Below, piece by piece: positions 1 through 6,857 of a stretch of 9,498 nt of DNA. Numbering within the stretch: the first letter of the stretch is position 1; each line of letters opens with the position of its first letter. The translations under genes and the position numbers were made by a program. Origin of the DNA: an uncultured Sphingomonadales bacterium (GTDB taxonomy: Bacteria; Pseudomonadota; Alphaproteobacteria; Sphingomonadales; Sphingomonadaceae); NCBI GenBank assembly GCA_903958285.1, contig CAJBSR010000362.1:1-9498 (forward strand). The letters are read 5' to 3'. The notes beneath the pieces were generated by a model. It saw only the letters and a list, made by a program, of their open reading frames with translations. It had not been told where the DNA came from and ran no database searches.

Positions 1-894
1 CGCAGGCGCGCTGCTGACATCAATGGCGATCAGATCCATCGACACGCGGCCGATGATGGGGAAGTGCCCCTCGCCTGCTGTGCCCTTGCCCGAAAAGGCG
101 CGCAGATAGCCATCGGCATATCCGATATTGAGAATGGCCAGTTCCATCGACTGATCTGCGACGAAGGTCGCGTTATAGCCCACACTCTCCCCCGCCTCGA
201 TGCGGCGACGTTGGAGCACTTCAGCCTCAACCGCGACGACAGGCTGGATCTGGCCCGCTGCATCTTGTCTGGGCGTCCCACCGTAGAGCGCGAGGCCAGG
301 CCGCGTCAGACCGAAATGATAATCCGCCCCAAGGCAAATGCCGGCCGAATTGGCGAGGCTGTAGCGCTGCGCCGCAATCGTCGCTGCGGCATCGCGGAAC
401 AGCTCCAACTGGCGCCCATTTTGGACCACATCCTGATCGGCAGAAGCGAGGTGGCTCATCAGCGTATGGATGTTGAGCCCCGACAGATCAACGCCGGGTG
501 CGAGGCCCAACCGGTTCATGCCCGTGTCGATCATCACATCACAGGCGCGCCCTGTCGGCTTCCAGCGGGCCACCTGTTCACCCGTATTGAGAACCGGCCG
601 CGCGCGGGAGGCAAGCGCCGCATCCATGTCCGCTGCTCGCACCCCATGAAAGACGGAGAGGCTCGCGTCCTCTGTCAACAGCGGCGCGACCTCGGCCGCC
701 TCTGCCCAAGTCGCCACGAAGAAATCGCGGCACCCCGCATCGAGCAGACGTGTCGTGACGTCCACCGCGCCAAGGCCATAGCCATTGGCCTTCACCGCAG
801 CACCACAGGCGGCCGCGCCGCCCGACGCCTTCAGCCAGCGCCAGTTGTGCACAAGGGCATCGCCATCAAGGCGCAATCGCAGGGGAGCCGTCAT
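1..894 (-). CDS. alr: Alanine racemase, C-terminus cut by left edge
   Basis: PLP-dependent interconversion of L- and D-alanine in the cytoplasm, supplying D-Ala for peptidoglycan. Reading the minus strand gives 298 codons with no stop up to the edge. The N-terminal barrel carries AVKANGYGLG, whose Lys35 is the PLP Schiff-base lysine; RPGLALYGG lies mid-protein. The C-terminal domain has VGYNATF (the tyrosine base, Tyr265 of the Geobacillus enzyme), IGYADGY and GRVSMDL. The family is about 350-380 residues, so some 55-80 are missing. The ATG at 894-892 begins MTAPLRLRLDGDALVHNW, a typical family start, but its only GGAG abuts the codon. An in-frame TTG at 912-910, 8 nt after a GAGG overlapping the transporter's stop, is an alternative that adds six residues. 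The gap of 28 nt (or less) to the upstream transporter suggests cotranscription. Identity is very secure; the exact start is not. Confidence 0.95.
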   Translation of the reverse strand, partial: MTAPLRLRLDGDALVHNWRWLKASGGAAACGAAVKANGYGLGAVDVTTRLLDAGCRDFFVATWAEAAEVAPLLTEDASLSVFHGVRAADMDAALASRARPVLNTGEQVARWKPTGRACDVMIDTGMNRLGLAPGVDLSGLNIHTLMSHLASADQDVVQNGRQLELFRDAAATIAAQRYSLANSAGICLGADYHFGLTRPGLALYGGTPRQDAAGQIQPVVAVEAEVLQRRRIEAGESVGYNATFVADQSMELAILNIGYADGYLRAFSGKGTAGEGHFPIIGRVSMDLIAIDVSSAPA

Positions 895-922
895 CTCCGG
901 CGCAATAGCCAACCCGCCCGCC

Positions 923-2506
923 TCAGTCCAAATCTTCCTTGCCCGACGTTTCCGGAAGCCAGATGGCCGACACGATAAACGCCATCGCGACAACGCCGAC
1001 GGTGTACCAAAGGCCCATGAAGGTGCCGCCCGTCTTCACCACGATATATTGCGAGATGAAGGGCAGGAACCCGCCGAAATACCCTGCCCCGATATGGTAG
1101 GGGATCGACATGGAGGTGTATCGGATACGCGCCGGAAACATCTCGACAAGGATCGCTGCGACCTGGCCATAGGTCATCGCAGACAGCGCCACGAGGACGG
1201 CGACCGCAAGGATGATCTTGAACGGCTGGCGTGAGTCCGGGTCCGACTTGTCGGGATAACCCGCGGACTCGAGCGCTGCGACATAAGCCTTTTCATCAAA
1301 GCCCGCGACCTCAGACGATCCCACCTTCAGCGCCACGTTTTCTCCGGCAGCCTTGGTGTAGCTGATGCCCCGCTTTGAGAGGAAGGCGAGCGCTTTGCCG
1401 CATTCCGTCGTCTGCTTGCTGGCAAACACGCTGAACTCACATTCTGGCGACACGAGGGTGACCGGAGAGGATTGCGTTGCCCGCGCAAGTGCCGGGTTGG
1501 CCGCATCCGCCATCATGTGAAACAGCGGGAAGGTCAGGACAATCGTCAGCGCATAGCCGATCAACAAGATACGCTTGCGCCCGTAATGATCCGAGAGCCA
1601 ACCCGCCGCCACATAGAGCGGGGCCGCAAGCAGCGCGCCGACCGCCATATAGGATAGCGCATCCGTTTCCGGCACACGCGCTGTGCCGGGGAGAAAGTAA
1701 AGCGTCCCGAATTGCGATGTGTAATAGATCACCGTCAGGCCCGCTGCGACGCCAAACAGCGCCACCAAAATGCGCTTCACATTGCCCGGATATTGGAAGC
1801 TTTCGAGAAACGGATTGTGCGATGTTGTGCCCGCCGCCTTCATCGCCTTGAAGACCGGGCTCTCCGACAGCATCATGCGGATGTAGAGCGAAATACCGAG
1901 CAGGAAGAGCGAAATGATGAACGGCACGCGCCAGCCCCAGCTTTCAAACGCTTCGTTGCTCATCGACGTCCGCGTTGCCAGAACAACGATGACGGCGAGC
2001 AGAAACCCGCCTGCGACGGACGCCTGAATCCAGCTCGTATACTGCCCACGCTTGCCCTTGGGCGCGTGTTCCGCAACGTAGATCGCAGCCCCCCCATATT
2101 CGCCGCCCAGTGCCAGACCCTGCAGACAGCGTAGGATCAGCAGGAAAGCGGCTGCCCAGATGCCAATCGACTCATAGGTGGGCAAGAAACCAATCGCCGC
2201 CGTCGCGCCGCCCATCAGCGAGATGGTGATGAGGAACGTATATTTCCGCCCGACCTTATCCCCCAGATAGCCAAAGACGATGGCGCCGAGCGGACGGACG
2301 CCAAAGCCCGCGCCGAAGACCGCCAGCGATGCGAGCGTGGCCGCCGTCGGATTGTCCGAAGGGAAAAACAGCCGCCCAATCAGCGCGCCCAAGATGCCAT
2401 AAACGAAGAAATCATACCATTCGAACACGGTGCCCAGCGACGAGGCGGTGATGACCAGCCGGTCCCGCTTTGCATCGATTACAATCTGGTCTTGTTCTGT
2501 CGCCAT
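923..2506 (-). CDS. MFS transporter, metabolite:H+ symporter (MHS) type
   Basis: Inner-membrane proton-coupled uptake protein of the ProP/ShiA/KgtP-like MHS group, 527 residues. FEWYDFF at 28-34 is typical of the group; GDKVGRK (82-88) and SDHYGRK (305-311) are the two MFS loop motifs; RCLQGLALGGEYGGA spans 126-140 and EMFPARIRYTSMS spans 455-467. About twelve hydrophobic segments are seen (near 18-44, 56-80, 90-110, 115-135, 160-178, 192-212, 246-268, 284-302, 312-333, 429-452, 468-492, 498-518). A hydrophilic insert of about 95 residues (334-428) separates TM9 and TM10, predicted periplasmic, with Cys356 and Cys369; many MHS proteins are about 420-450 residues and lack it. The ATG at 2506-2504 is preceded by GGGGGAG 4 nt away. 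The substrate cannot be read from sequence; osmolytes, dicarboxylates and aromatic acids are all known for the family. Alanine racemase follows closely. Confidence 0.9.
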   Translation of the reverse strand: MATEQDQIVIDAKRDRLVITASSLGTVFEWYDFFVYGILGALIGRLFFPSDNPTAATLASLAVFGAGFGVRPLGAIVFGYLGDKVGRKYTFLITISLMGGATAAIGFLPTYESIGIWAAAFLLILRCLQGLALGGEYGGAAIYVAEHAPKGKRGQYTSWIQASVAGGFLLAVIVVLATRTSMSNEAFESWGWRVPFIISLFLLGISLYIRMMLSESPVFKAMKAAGTTSHNPFLESFQYPGNVKRILVALFGVAAGLTVIYYTSQFGTLYFLPGTARVPETDALSYMAVGALLAAPLYVAAGWLSDHYGRKRILLIGYALTIVLTFPLFHMMADAANPALARATQSSPVTLVSPECEFSVFASKQTTECGKALAFLSKRGISYTKAAGENVALKVGSSEVAGFDEKAYVAALESAGYPDKSDPDSRQPFKIILAVAVLVALSAMTYGQVAAILVEMFPARIRYTSMSIPYHIGAGYFGGFLPFISQYIVVKTGGTFMGLWYTVGVVAMAFIVSAIWLPETSGKEDLD

Positions 2507-2519
2507 GACGCTCCCCCGG

Positions 2520-2533
2520 GGATAACTTTATCC
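2520..2533. promoter_or_regulatory. Operator-like palindrome GGATAA-CT-TTATCC
   Basis: Perfect inverted repeat with 6-bp arms and a 2-bp centre, ending 13 nt upstream of the transporter ATG and just ahead of its GGGGGAG ribosome-binding site. The position suits an operator, or a small hairpin near the translation start. No regulator family is identified and chance occurrence is possible. Confidence 0.35.
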
Positions 2534-2645
2534 AGCCATCCTTAAGGGCATTGCCGCCTGCGGAGCAAGCGCATCGCGCGCGCCGACGTTCGGTCGTTTG
2601 GAAGTGGAGGAAGTTGAGGGCGTCGTCGCCCTGAAAACTGGGGTT

Positions 2646-2735
2646 TGTAGGAAAGAGGTAATTTTGGGGGTGCAGCGGCGGCGATTGAGCGCGGGCGTGG
2701 GCGAATGCTGGCACATTTGGGGGGCTGTAGGAAAG
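2646..2735. repeat. Direct repeat TGTAGGAAAG, two copies 80 bp apart
   Basis: TGTAGGAAAG occurs at 2646-2655 and again at 2726-2735, each preceded by a G run (GGGG and GGGGGG). Aligning 24 bases around each copy gives 17 matches, so similarity extends slightly beyond the exact 10 bp. On the minus strand, the sense of the transporter, the unit reads CTTTCCTACA followed by a C run. It could be a binding-site pair or the remains of a dispersed repeat; no function is claimed. Confidence 0.5.
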
Positions 2736-2795
2736 CGAAAAATGTTTCGTGGAGGGGAGATGTGGAAGGCTCCCTGCCCCATTCACCCCTCGTCA

Positions 2796-2814
2796 TCCTG
2801 AACTTGGTTCAGGA
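2796..2814. repeat. Left outer REP-like hairpin
   Basis: Perfect hairpin TCCTGAAC-TTG-GTTCAGGA, arms of 8 bp and a loop of 3, preceded by CCTCGTCA. It is the left terminal copy of the mosaic and matches the right copy in inverse orientation. Confidence 0.8.
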
Positions 2815-2836
2815 CCCATTGGCATCCAGGCCGTCA

Positions 2837-2868
2837 GGTTCGCGCAGAGACGCAAAGGGCGCAGAGGG
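2837..2868. repeat. Left copy of the CGCAGAG-type inner repeat
   Basis: A 32-bp unit beginning GGTTCGCGCAGAG, with an internal CGCA(G/A)AG periodicity. The reverse complement of 3061-3092 matches it at 28 of 32 positions. It forms the second layer of the mosaic. Confidence 0.75.
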
Positions 2869-2871
2869 TCT

Positions 2872-3057
2872 GATTCCTCCCCCATCGGGGGCGGTGGTAG
2901 CCCGAAGGGCTGACGGAGGGGGCGCCGGGTGCAGGCAGCGTTCGTCAGCATCGCACCTAGCCCCGCTCCCCCTCCACCATGCTCCGCATGGTCAACTGAT
3001 CCGTCAGCTTGCCCCCGGCAAACTGACTGATTGCGTTCCCCCGGCGGGGGAGGATCT
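2872..3057. repeat. Central multi-hairpin core of the mosaic
   Basis: Four compact hairpins: CCCCC-ATC-GGGGG (2879-2891), AGCCC-GAA-GGGCT (2899-2911), ACCATGC-TCC-GCATGGT (2976-2992) and TCCCCC-GGC-GGGGGA (3037-3051). The first and last are roughly inverse copies of each other (CCTCCCCC then CGGGGG when read inward), so the core continues the nesting of the outer layers. No coding frame is credible here. Confidence 0.7.
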
Positions 3058-3060
3058 ATA

Positions 3061-3092
3061 ACCTCTGCGCTCTCTGCGCCTCTGCGCGAACC
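3061..3092. repeat. Right copy of the CGCAGAG-type inner repeat
   Basis: Inverse partner of 2837-2868. Its segment CTCTGCGCCTCTGCGCG (3072-3088) recurs with two C/T changes at 3164-3180, outside the mosaic, next to the M13 peptidase stop codon. Confidence 0.75.
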
Positions 3093-3111
3093 CACAAAAT
3101 GCGAGGCATGG

Positions 3112-3132
3112 ATGCTGAACCAAGTTCAGCAT
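3112..3132. repeat. Right outer REP-like hairpin
   Basis: Perfect hairpin ATGCTGAAC-CAA-GTTCAGCAT, arms of 9 bp and a loop of 3, followed by GACGAGG. It lies about 60 bp past the M13 peptidase stop in the direction of transcription, so it could protect or end that transcript, although no U tract follows on the minus strand. Confidence 0.8.
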
Positions 3133-3142
3133 GACGAGGAGG

Positions 3143-3165
3143 GGGAGTCTGTGCACCAGACCCCT
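3143..3165 (-). terminator. Possible terminator-like hairpin after the M13 peptidase gene
   Basis: GTCTG-TGCAC-CAGAC (3147-3161), extended past one mismatch by G/C pairs, lies 26 nt beyond the peptidase stop. No T-run follows on the minus strand, so intrinsic termination is doubtful; it could instead be a processing or stability element. Confidence 0.3.
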
Positions 3166-3180
3166 CCGCGCCTCCGCGCG
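3164..3180. repeat. Third, isolated copy of the inner repeat
   Basis: CTCCGCGCCTCCGCGCG matches 3072-3088 except for two C/T changes at equivalent positions of its two half-units. It lies 10 bp from the peptidase stop codon, showing that this unit also occurs outside the nested block. Confidence 0.6.
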
Positions 3181-3190
3181 TCCTAACCCC

Positions 3191-5263
3191 TTACCAAACC
3201 CGCGCGCGATCTTCCGGTTTCAGGTAGAACTTTTCACCCGGCTTCACGCCAAAAGCATCATACCAAGCATCAAGATTGCGCACGACATAGGGGCGGAACT
3301 GGCCCGGCGTGTGTGGATCGGTGGTCAGTTGTTGCAACAACACCGCCTCACGCTGCTTGTTCTGCCAGATCTGGCCGAAGCCGAGGAAGAAGCGCTGATC
3401 GTCGTTGTATCCGTTCAGCACCTTTGCAGGCTTACCGGCAAGCGACAGCTTGTACGCGTCATAGGCGATAGTGGCGCCGGCCAGATCGGCCATGTTCTCG
3501 CCCAAGGTCAGATCGCCATTCACCTTCTTGCCCGGCAGAGGCTCATATTGGGCGTACTGGTCGACAACGCGCTTGGTGAGCGCTTCGAACTTCTTGATGT
3601 CTTCCTTGGTCCACCATTCGACCATGTTGCCCTTCATGTCGAACTTGCTGCCCTGATCATCAAAATGATGGCTGATTTCATGGCCGATAACCGCACCGAT
3701 GCCGCCATAGTTGACCGCGTCGTCCGCATTGGGGTCAAAGAAGGGCGGCTGCAGGATTGCGGCGGGGAACACGATTTCGTTCATCAGCGGATTGGCATAG
3801 GCGTTGACCGTCTGCGGCGTCATGAACCATTCATCGCGGTCAACGGGCTTGCCGATCTTGCCAATCTGCCGGTCATATTCAAACTCGGTCGCGCGCACGA
3901 CATTGCCCCACAGGTCACTGCGGTCGACCTTCAGCGCTGAATAGTCCCGCCACTTATCGGGATAGCCGATCTTCGGGCGGAAGGCGGCGAGCTTCTCGCG
4001 CGCCTTGACCTTGGTCTCCGGCGCCATCCATTCCAAATTGGCAAGGCGCACGTCCATCGCTTTGATAAGGTTCTTCACCAGCTCATCGGCCTTCGCCTTG
4101 GCTTCGGGTGGGAAGTAGCGGGCGACATAGATTTCACCCACCGCTTCGCCGAGCGAGCCGTTGACGAGGTCCACGCCGCGCTTCCAGCGGTCCTTCAGCT
4201 GCGGCGTGCCGGTCAGCGCTTTGCTCCACTGGAACCGCTCATCGACGAACGCCTTGGACAGATAGGGCGCAGCATCGGCGATCATGTGGAATTTGAGATA
4301 GTCCTTCCAGACCGAGAGCGGCTCCTTCGCGATGAGCTGGGTCGCGCCCTTGATCGCACTTTGCTGCGTGATGATCAGCGTCTGCTGGCCACCAAGATGC
4401 GCCGCCGCGATGTAGCGGGACCAGTCAAAGCCCGGATAGGCCTTGGCCAGATCCTTGACGGCGATCGGGTTGTATAGCTTGTCGATCTGACGCGATTCCG
4501 CCGATGTCCAATGCGTCTGCGCAATCTTTGCTTCCAATGCATAGACGGCCTCCGCCTTCGCTTTGGCCTCCGCTTCCGGCACGCCGGTCAGGCGGAAGAG
4601 GTTCGCGATATGCGCCTTATATTTGACGCGCATGTCCTTAAACCGGTCATTATCGACGAGATAATAATCGCGGTCGGGCATGCCGAGGCCGCCCTGGCCG
4701 ACATAAGCCGCGTATTTGGTGTTGTCCTTCAGGTCCTGCTCGACGCCGATTTCAACGGGGGACCCGATGCCAAGGCGGATCGCGTCCCCGAAGGTGCTGG
4801 CGAGATCTTTGCGGGATTTGATCGCGTCGATCTTCGCCAGTTCCGGAGTGAGAGGTGCCGCACCGCGCGCTTCAACAGCAGCTTCGTCCATGAAGCTCGC
4901 GTAAAAGTCTCCGACCTTCTGGGCAGAGCTGCCCGCCGCATTGGTCTGCTTCGACACGTCATCAATGATGGCGCGGGTACGTGTGTCCGAGAGATCGCGC
5001 AGGATGCCGAAGCCGCCCCAGCTGGAGCGGTCTGCCGGAATTTCCGTGCGCTTGGCCCATGCACCGTTGACGAAGGCGTAGAAGTCATCCCCTGGCTTTA
5101 CGGCGGTGTCCATGCCGGTCAGGTCCACACCCCAATCGCCAAGCTTTGGCTTAGCGGCAGGTGCGGCAGTTGCAGCGACGGTTTCAGCGAAGGCGGGCGT
5201 TGCGACGGAGGCGCCTGCCAACAGGGCAAGAGCGGCAACACTGCCGAGAAGACGATGAGACAT
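3191..5263 (-). CDS. M13 family (neprilysin/PepO-like) zinc metallopeptidase, secreted
   Basis: A 690-residue zinc endopeptidase cleaving oligopeptides outside the cytoplasm. Residues 1-26 form a Sec signal peptide (positive MSHR start, hydrophobic core, AFA before Glu27); no lipobox cysteine is present. The long N-terminal M13 domain is followed by the catalytic domain: NAYANP at 487-492 (substrate backbone binding), HEISH at 528-532 (two zinc histidines plus Glu529), and GENMADLAG at 588-596, giving the third zinc ligand Glu589 and Asp593. His651 and Arg657 in PHTPGQFRPY match the transition-state histidine and substrate-binding arginine of neprilysin. The protein ends ARVW, as bacterial members often do, without the CxxW cysteine of eukaryotic forms. 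The start is supported by GGGAG 7-8 nt upstream. It appears monocistronic: 104 bp separate it from the thiolase-like gene upstream and a palindrome block follows it. Native substrates are unknown. Confidence 0.95.
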   Translation of the reverse strand: MSHRLLGSVAALALLAGASVATPAFAETVAATAAPAAKPKLGDWGVDLTGMDTAVKPGDDFYAFVNGAWAKRTEIPADRSSWGGFGILRDLSDTRTRAIIDDVSKQTNAAGSSAQKVGDFYASFMDEAAVEARGAAPLTPELAKIDAIKSRKDLASTFGDAIRLGIGSPVEIGVEQDLKDNTKYAAYVGQGGLGMPDRDYYLVDNDRFKDMRVKYKAHIANLFRLTGVPEAEAKAKAEAVYALEAKIAQTHWTSAESRQIDKLYNPIAVKDLAKAYPGFDWSRYIAAAHLGGQQTLIITQQSAIKGATQLIAKEPLSVWKDYLKFHMIADAAPYLSKAFVDERFQWSKALTGTPQLKDRWKRGVDLVNGSLGEAVGEIYVARYFPPEAKAKADELVKNLIKAMDVRLANLEWMAPETKVKAREKLAAFRPKIGYPDKWRDYSALKVDRSDLWGNVVRATEFEYDRQIGKIGKPVDRDEWFMTPQTVNAYANPLMNEIVFPAAILQPPFFDPNADDAVNYGGIGAVIGHEISHHFDDQGSKFDMKGNMVEWWTKEDIKKFEALTKRVVDQYAQYEPLPGKKVNGDLTLGENMADLAGATIAYDAYKLSLAGKPAKVLNGYNDDQRFFLGFGQIWQNKQREAVLLQQLTTDPHTPGQFRPYVVRNLDAWYDAFGVKPGEKFYLKPEDRARVW

Positions 5264-5367
5264 AGATAACTCCCAATTCTAAGTTGAGCGTTTCCTAGAC
5301 CGCATTGCCGGAGAGGTGAAGCGGCGGCGTTGCATTCGTCGAAATATGCAGGGTGTCGGTCGAAGCC

Positions 5368-6852
5368 CTACGCCGTCCGCCAGTGGATCAAGCCGTCCTC
5401 GCCCCGCTCCGTCCGGCCCGACGCACCGACCGGTTCGACTTTGCCATCGGTCAGAAACGCAACCATTGCCTCGTCCGCCGCATCGACCCGCGCCAACACG
5501 CGGGCGTCTGCGCTGGTCCGCGCGATGACCGTGCCAAACTTCACCGATCCGTCGCGGTTGTAGAAGACAGTGTAGCTTTCAATGGTGGCGGGGCCTTCAT
5601 AGTCCTCATCCGCTGCCGGCACCGCCCCGCGCATCGCATCGGCCAGCGGGTTCACATCATAGTCATGCGGGAATGTCGCCTCCGGCAATGGCTCTGCCGA
5701 CAGGACAATCCCATGGAAATGCGTCGCATAGCCGCCATTGGCGAACAGCATCGCGGTGCCGCGTTCCGCACGGAGCGTGTCGACCATCGAGGCGATGGCG
5801 TGGCTCATATAATTGCCGATGGGCCCGCCGCCAAAGGTCAGTCCGCCAAAGGCCGTGATCGGCTTATCGACCGGCCAGCCAAGGATGCGGCGCGCCATTT
5901 TGGGCACGCAGGGAAAGCAGGAATAGAGCTCAACATGGTCAAGGTCCGCCGCGGTCAGGCTATTGCGCTTGAGCGTTTCCTCGATCGTCACGACCATGCC
6001 CGCGGGCTGCACATATTGATCGCGCTTGAGCATGTTGTGCGTTTCATGCGCAGCCGCACCCATGCCGACATGGATGATGTTCGCCTCCGCCACACCCGCC
6101 GCACGGGCGACGGCGAGCGACGTCACGATAAAGCCCGCGCCCTGATTGACGCTGGAATTGGCGACCATCCGCTTTTGGTAGGGGAAGGCGATGGGGCGAT
6201 TATCCGCCTCAATGCTGGTAATGGCCTCTGCCGTTTGTGGCTTTCGGATCCAGGCATTCTCATTGCCCGCAGCGACCGCTGACATGCCTGCCCAGATGAC
6301 GCCGGATTCCGCCTGCGCCTCTGCCAGCGATTGGCCCCAGGCCGCCCGTGTGGCGTTTTCATAGAGCGGATAAAGGTCGGTGGGCGCGACCAGACCATGC
6401 TGCTGCATCAGCGACTTGGCGCCGCTGCTGGCAACCGAACGGAGCGCATCCTTCTTTTCACCCGAGGCCGCCCGCGCACGTTCTGCCGCCGTGCGCAACG
6501 CTTCGGCCCCAAGGATGGCCGCGACCGACATCTCGCCCGCGCCGATCCGGTTTGCCGCTTCGTTGAGCAGCTGCACCGGGCTTTCGCCGGTTGGGTGCGG
6601 CGTCTGCTCCACAATCTTGGGCGTCAGGCCAAAATGCTGCGCCAGATGCTCCGCACAATTGCCGAGCTTTGGAAAGCTGATCTGGTTGACGACCGCGATA
6701 CTGTCGAGCTTGGCAATCCAACCGCCGCCTGCATCTTCGTCTGCCTTTTCCAGCGCAGCGACCATCAGACCGAGCGCATCATGAACACACTCCCGGTCGT
6801 TAAACTGGCCAACGCCGATGATGACGGGAATGCGGGCGGGATCGGTATTCAT
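5368..6852 (-). CDS. Thiolase-like protein with extra C-terminal domain (TLP1 type)
   Basis: A 494-residue member of the thiolase fold superfamily, usually annotated acetyl-CoA acetyltransferase. The thiolase core spans about 8-390, and about 415-490 (starting near the stretch ATIESYTVFYNRDG) resembles the additional C-terminal domain of mycobacterial thiolase-like protein 1. Classical catalytic residues are absent: no nucleophilic Cys in the 87-103 region (PTGESPVQLLNEAA), GGGP at 341-344 where thiolases have GHP, and FANGGYATH at 370-378 where they have a CxG motif; HVELYSCFP (306-314) replaces the NEAF region. The true start is the ATG at 6852-6850, 5 nt after the stop of the acyl-CoA racemase gene, with GGAGAGG inside that gene's end; the open frame reaches further upstream but only across the neighbour. 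It probably binds acyl-CoA in branched-chain or steroid breakdown; the reaction is unproven. Confidence 0.88.
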   Translation of the reverse strand: MNTDPARIPVIIGVGQFNDRECVHDALGLMVAALEKADEDAGGGWIAKLDSIAVVNQISFPKLGNCAEHLAQHFGLTPKIVEQTPHPTGESPVQLLNEAANRIGAGEMSVAAILGAEALRTAAERARAASGEKKDALRSVASSGAKSLMQQHGLVAPTDLYPLYENATRAAWGQSLAEAQAESGVIWAGMSAVAAGNENAWIRKPQTAEAITSIEADNRPIAFPYQKRMVANSSVNQGAGFIVTSLAVARAAGVAEANIIHVGMGAAAHETHNMLKRDQYVQPAGMVVTIEETLKRNSLTAADLDHVELYSCFPCVPKMARRILGWPVDKPITAFGGLTFGGGPIGNYMSHAIASMVDTLRAERGTAMLFANGGYATHFHGIVLSAEPLPEATFPHDYDVNPLADAMRGAVPAADEDYEGPATIESYTVFYNRDGSVKFGTVIARTSADARVLARVDAADEAMVAFLTDGKVEPVGASGRTERGEDGLIHWRTA

Positions 6853-6857
6853 GGCGC

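Larger units (their letters stand above)
2507..2787. other. G-rich gene-free leader upstream of the transporter
   Basis: This 281-bp stretch upstream of the transporter start has no credible gene: short frames on both strands lack recognisable protein character. It is strikingly G-rich on the plus strand. It contains a perfect hairpin AGGGCG-TCGT-CGCCCT at 2617-2632, a palindrome CCTTAAGG at 2540-2547, a second one at 2520-2533 and a spaced direct repeat (both listed separately). The transporter promoter must lie here or further right, but no convincing -35/-10 pair was found on the minus strand. Confidence 0.6.
2788..3139. repeat. Nested inverted-repeat mosaic (BIME/MITE-like block)
   Basis: A 352-bp block whose outer 27 bp (2788-2814) are the reverse complement of 3113-3139 with only two differences. 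Inside lies a second inverted pair of 32 bp (2837-2868 with 3061-3092, 28 matches), and inside that a centre of several hairpins including the inverted pair GCTGACGGA (2909-2917) and TCCGTCAGC (3000-3008). No transposase frame is present and I see no clear target-site duplication. It sits between the M13 peptidase stop and the transporter leader. It may be a non-autonomous mobile element or a stack of REP-like palindromes; either could end or stabilise transcripts. Confidence 0.75.

Noticed and set aside
64..978. Plus-strand open frame of 304 codons
   Set aside because: It is antisense to alanine racemase, whose minus-strand reading has clear family motifs; the plus translation is Arg/His-rich and resembles no family.
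2598..3061. Small plus-strand frames in the intergenic repeat region
   Set aside because: They run through G-rich spacer and palindromes, and their translations show repeat-derived low complexity with no ribosome-binding site of note.
2788..3139. CRISPR array or insertion sequence
   Set aside because: Repeats are inverted and nested, not regularly spaced direct repeats, and there is no transposase frame.
3131..3940. Plus-strand open frame of 269 codons
   Set aside because: Antisense to the catalytic domain of the M13 peptidase and starting in repeat DNA; long shadow frames are expected in GC-rich genes.
4511..5269. Plus-strand open frame of 252 codons
   Set aside because: Antisense to the N-terminal half of the M13 peptidase; no motif or ribosome-binding support.
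5276..5281. TAGAAT on the minus strand as -10 of the M13 peptidase gene
   Set aside because: The transcript would start at or inside the ribosome-binding site, and no -35 lies at the right distance.
5264..5367. Terminator between the thiolase-like and M13 genes
   Set aside because: Only a weak TGCAT...ATGCA stem with a 10-nt loop and no T-run was seen.
5353..6282. Plus-strand open frame of 309 codons
   Set aside because: Antisense to the thiolase-like gene; Arg/His-rich composition typical of a shadow.
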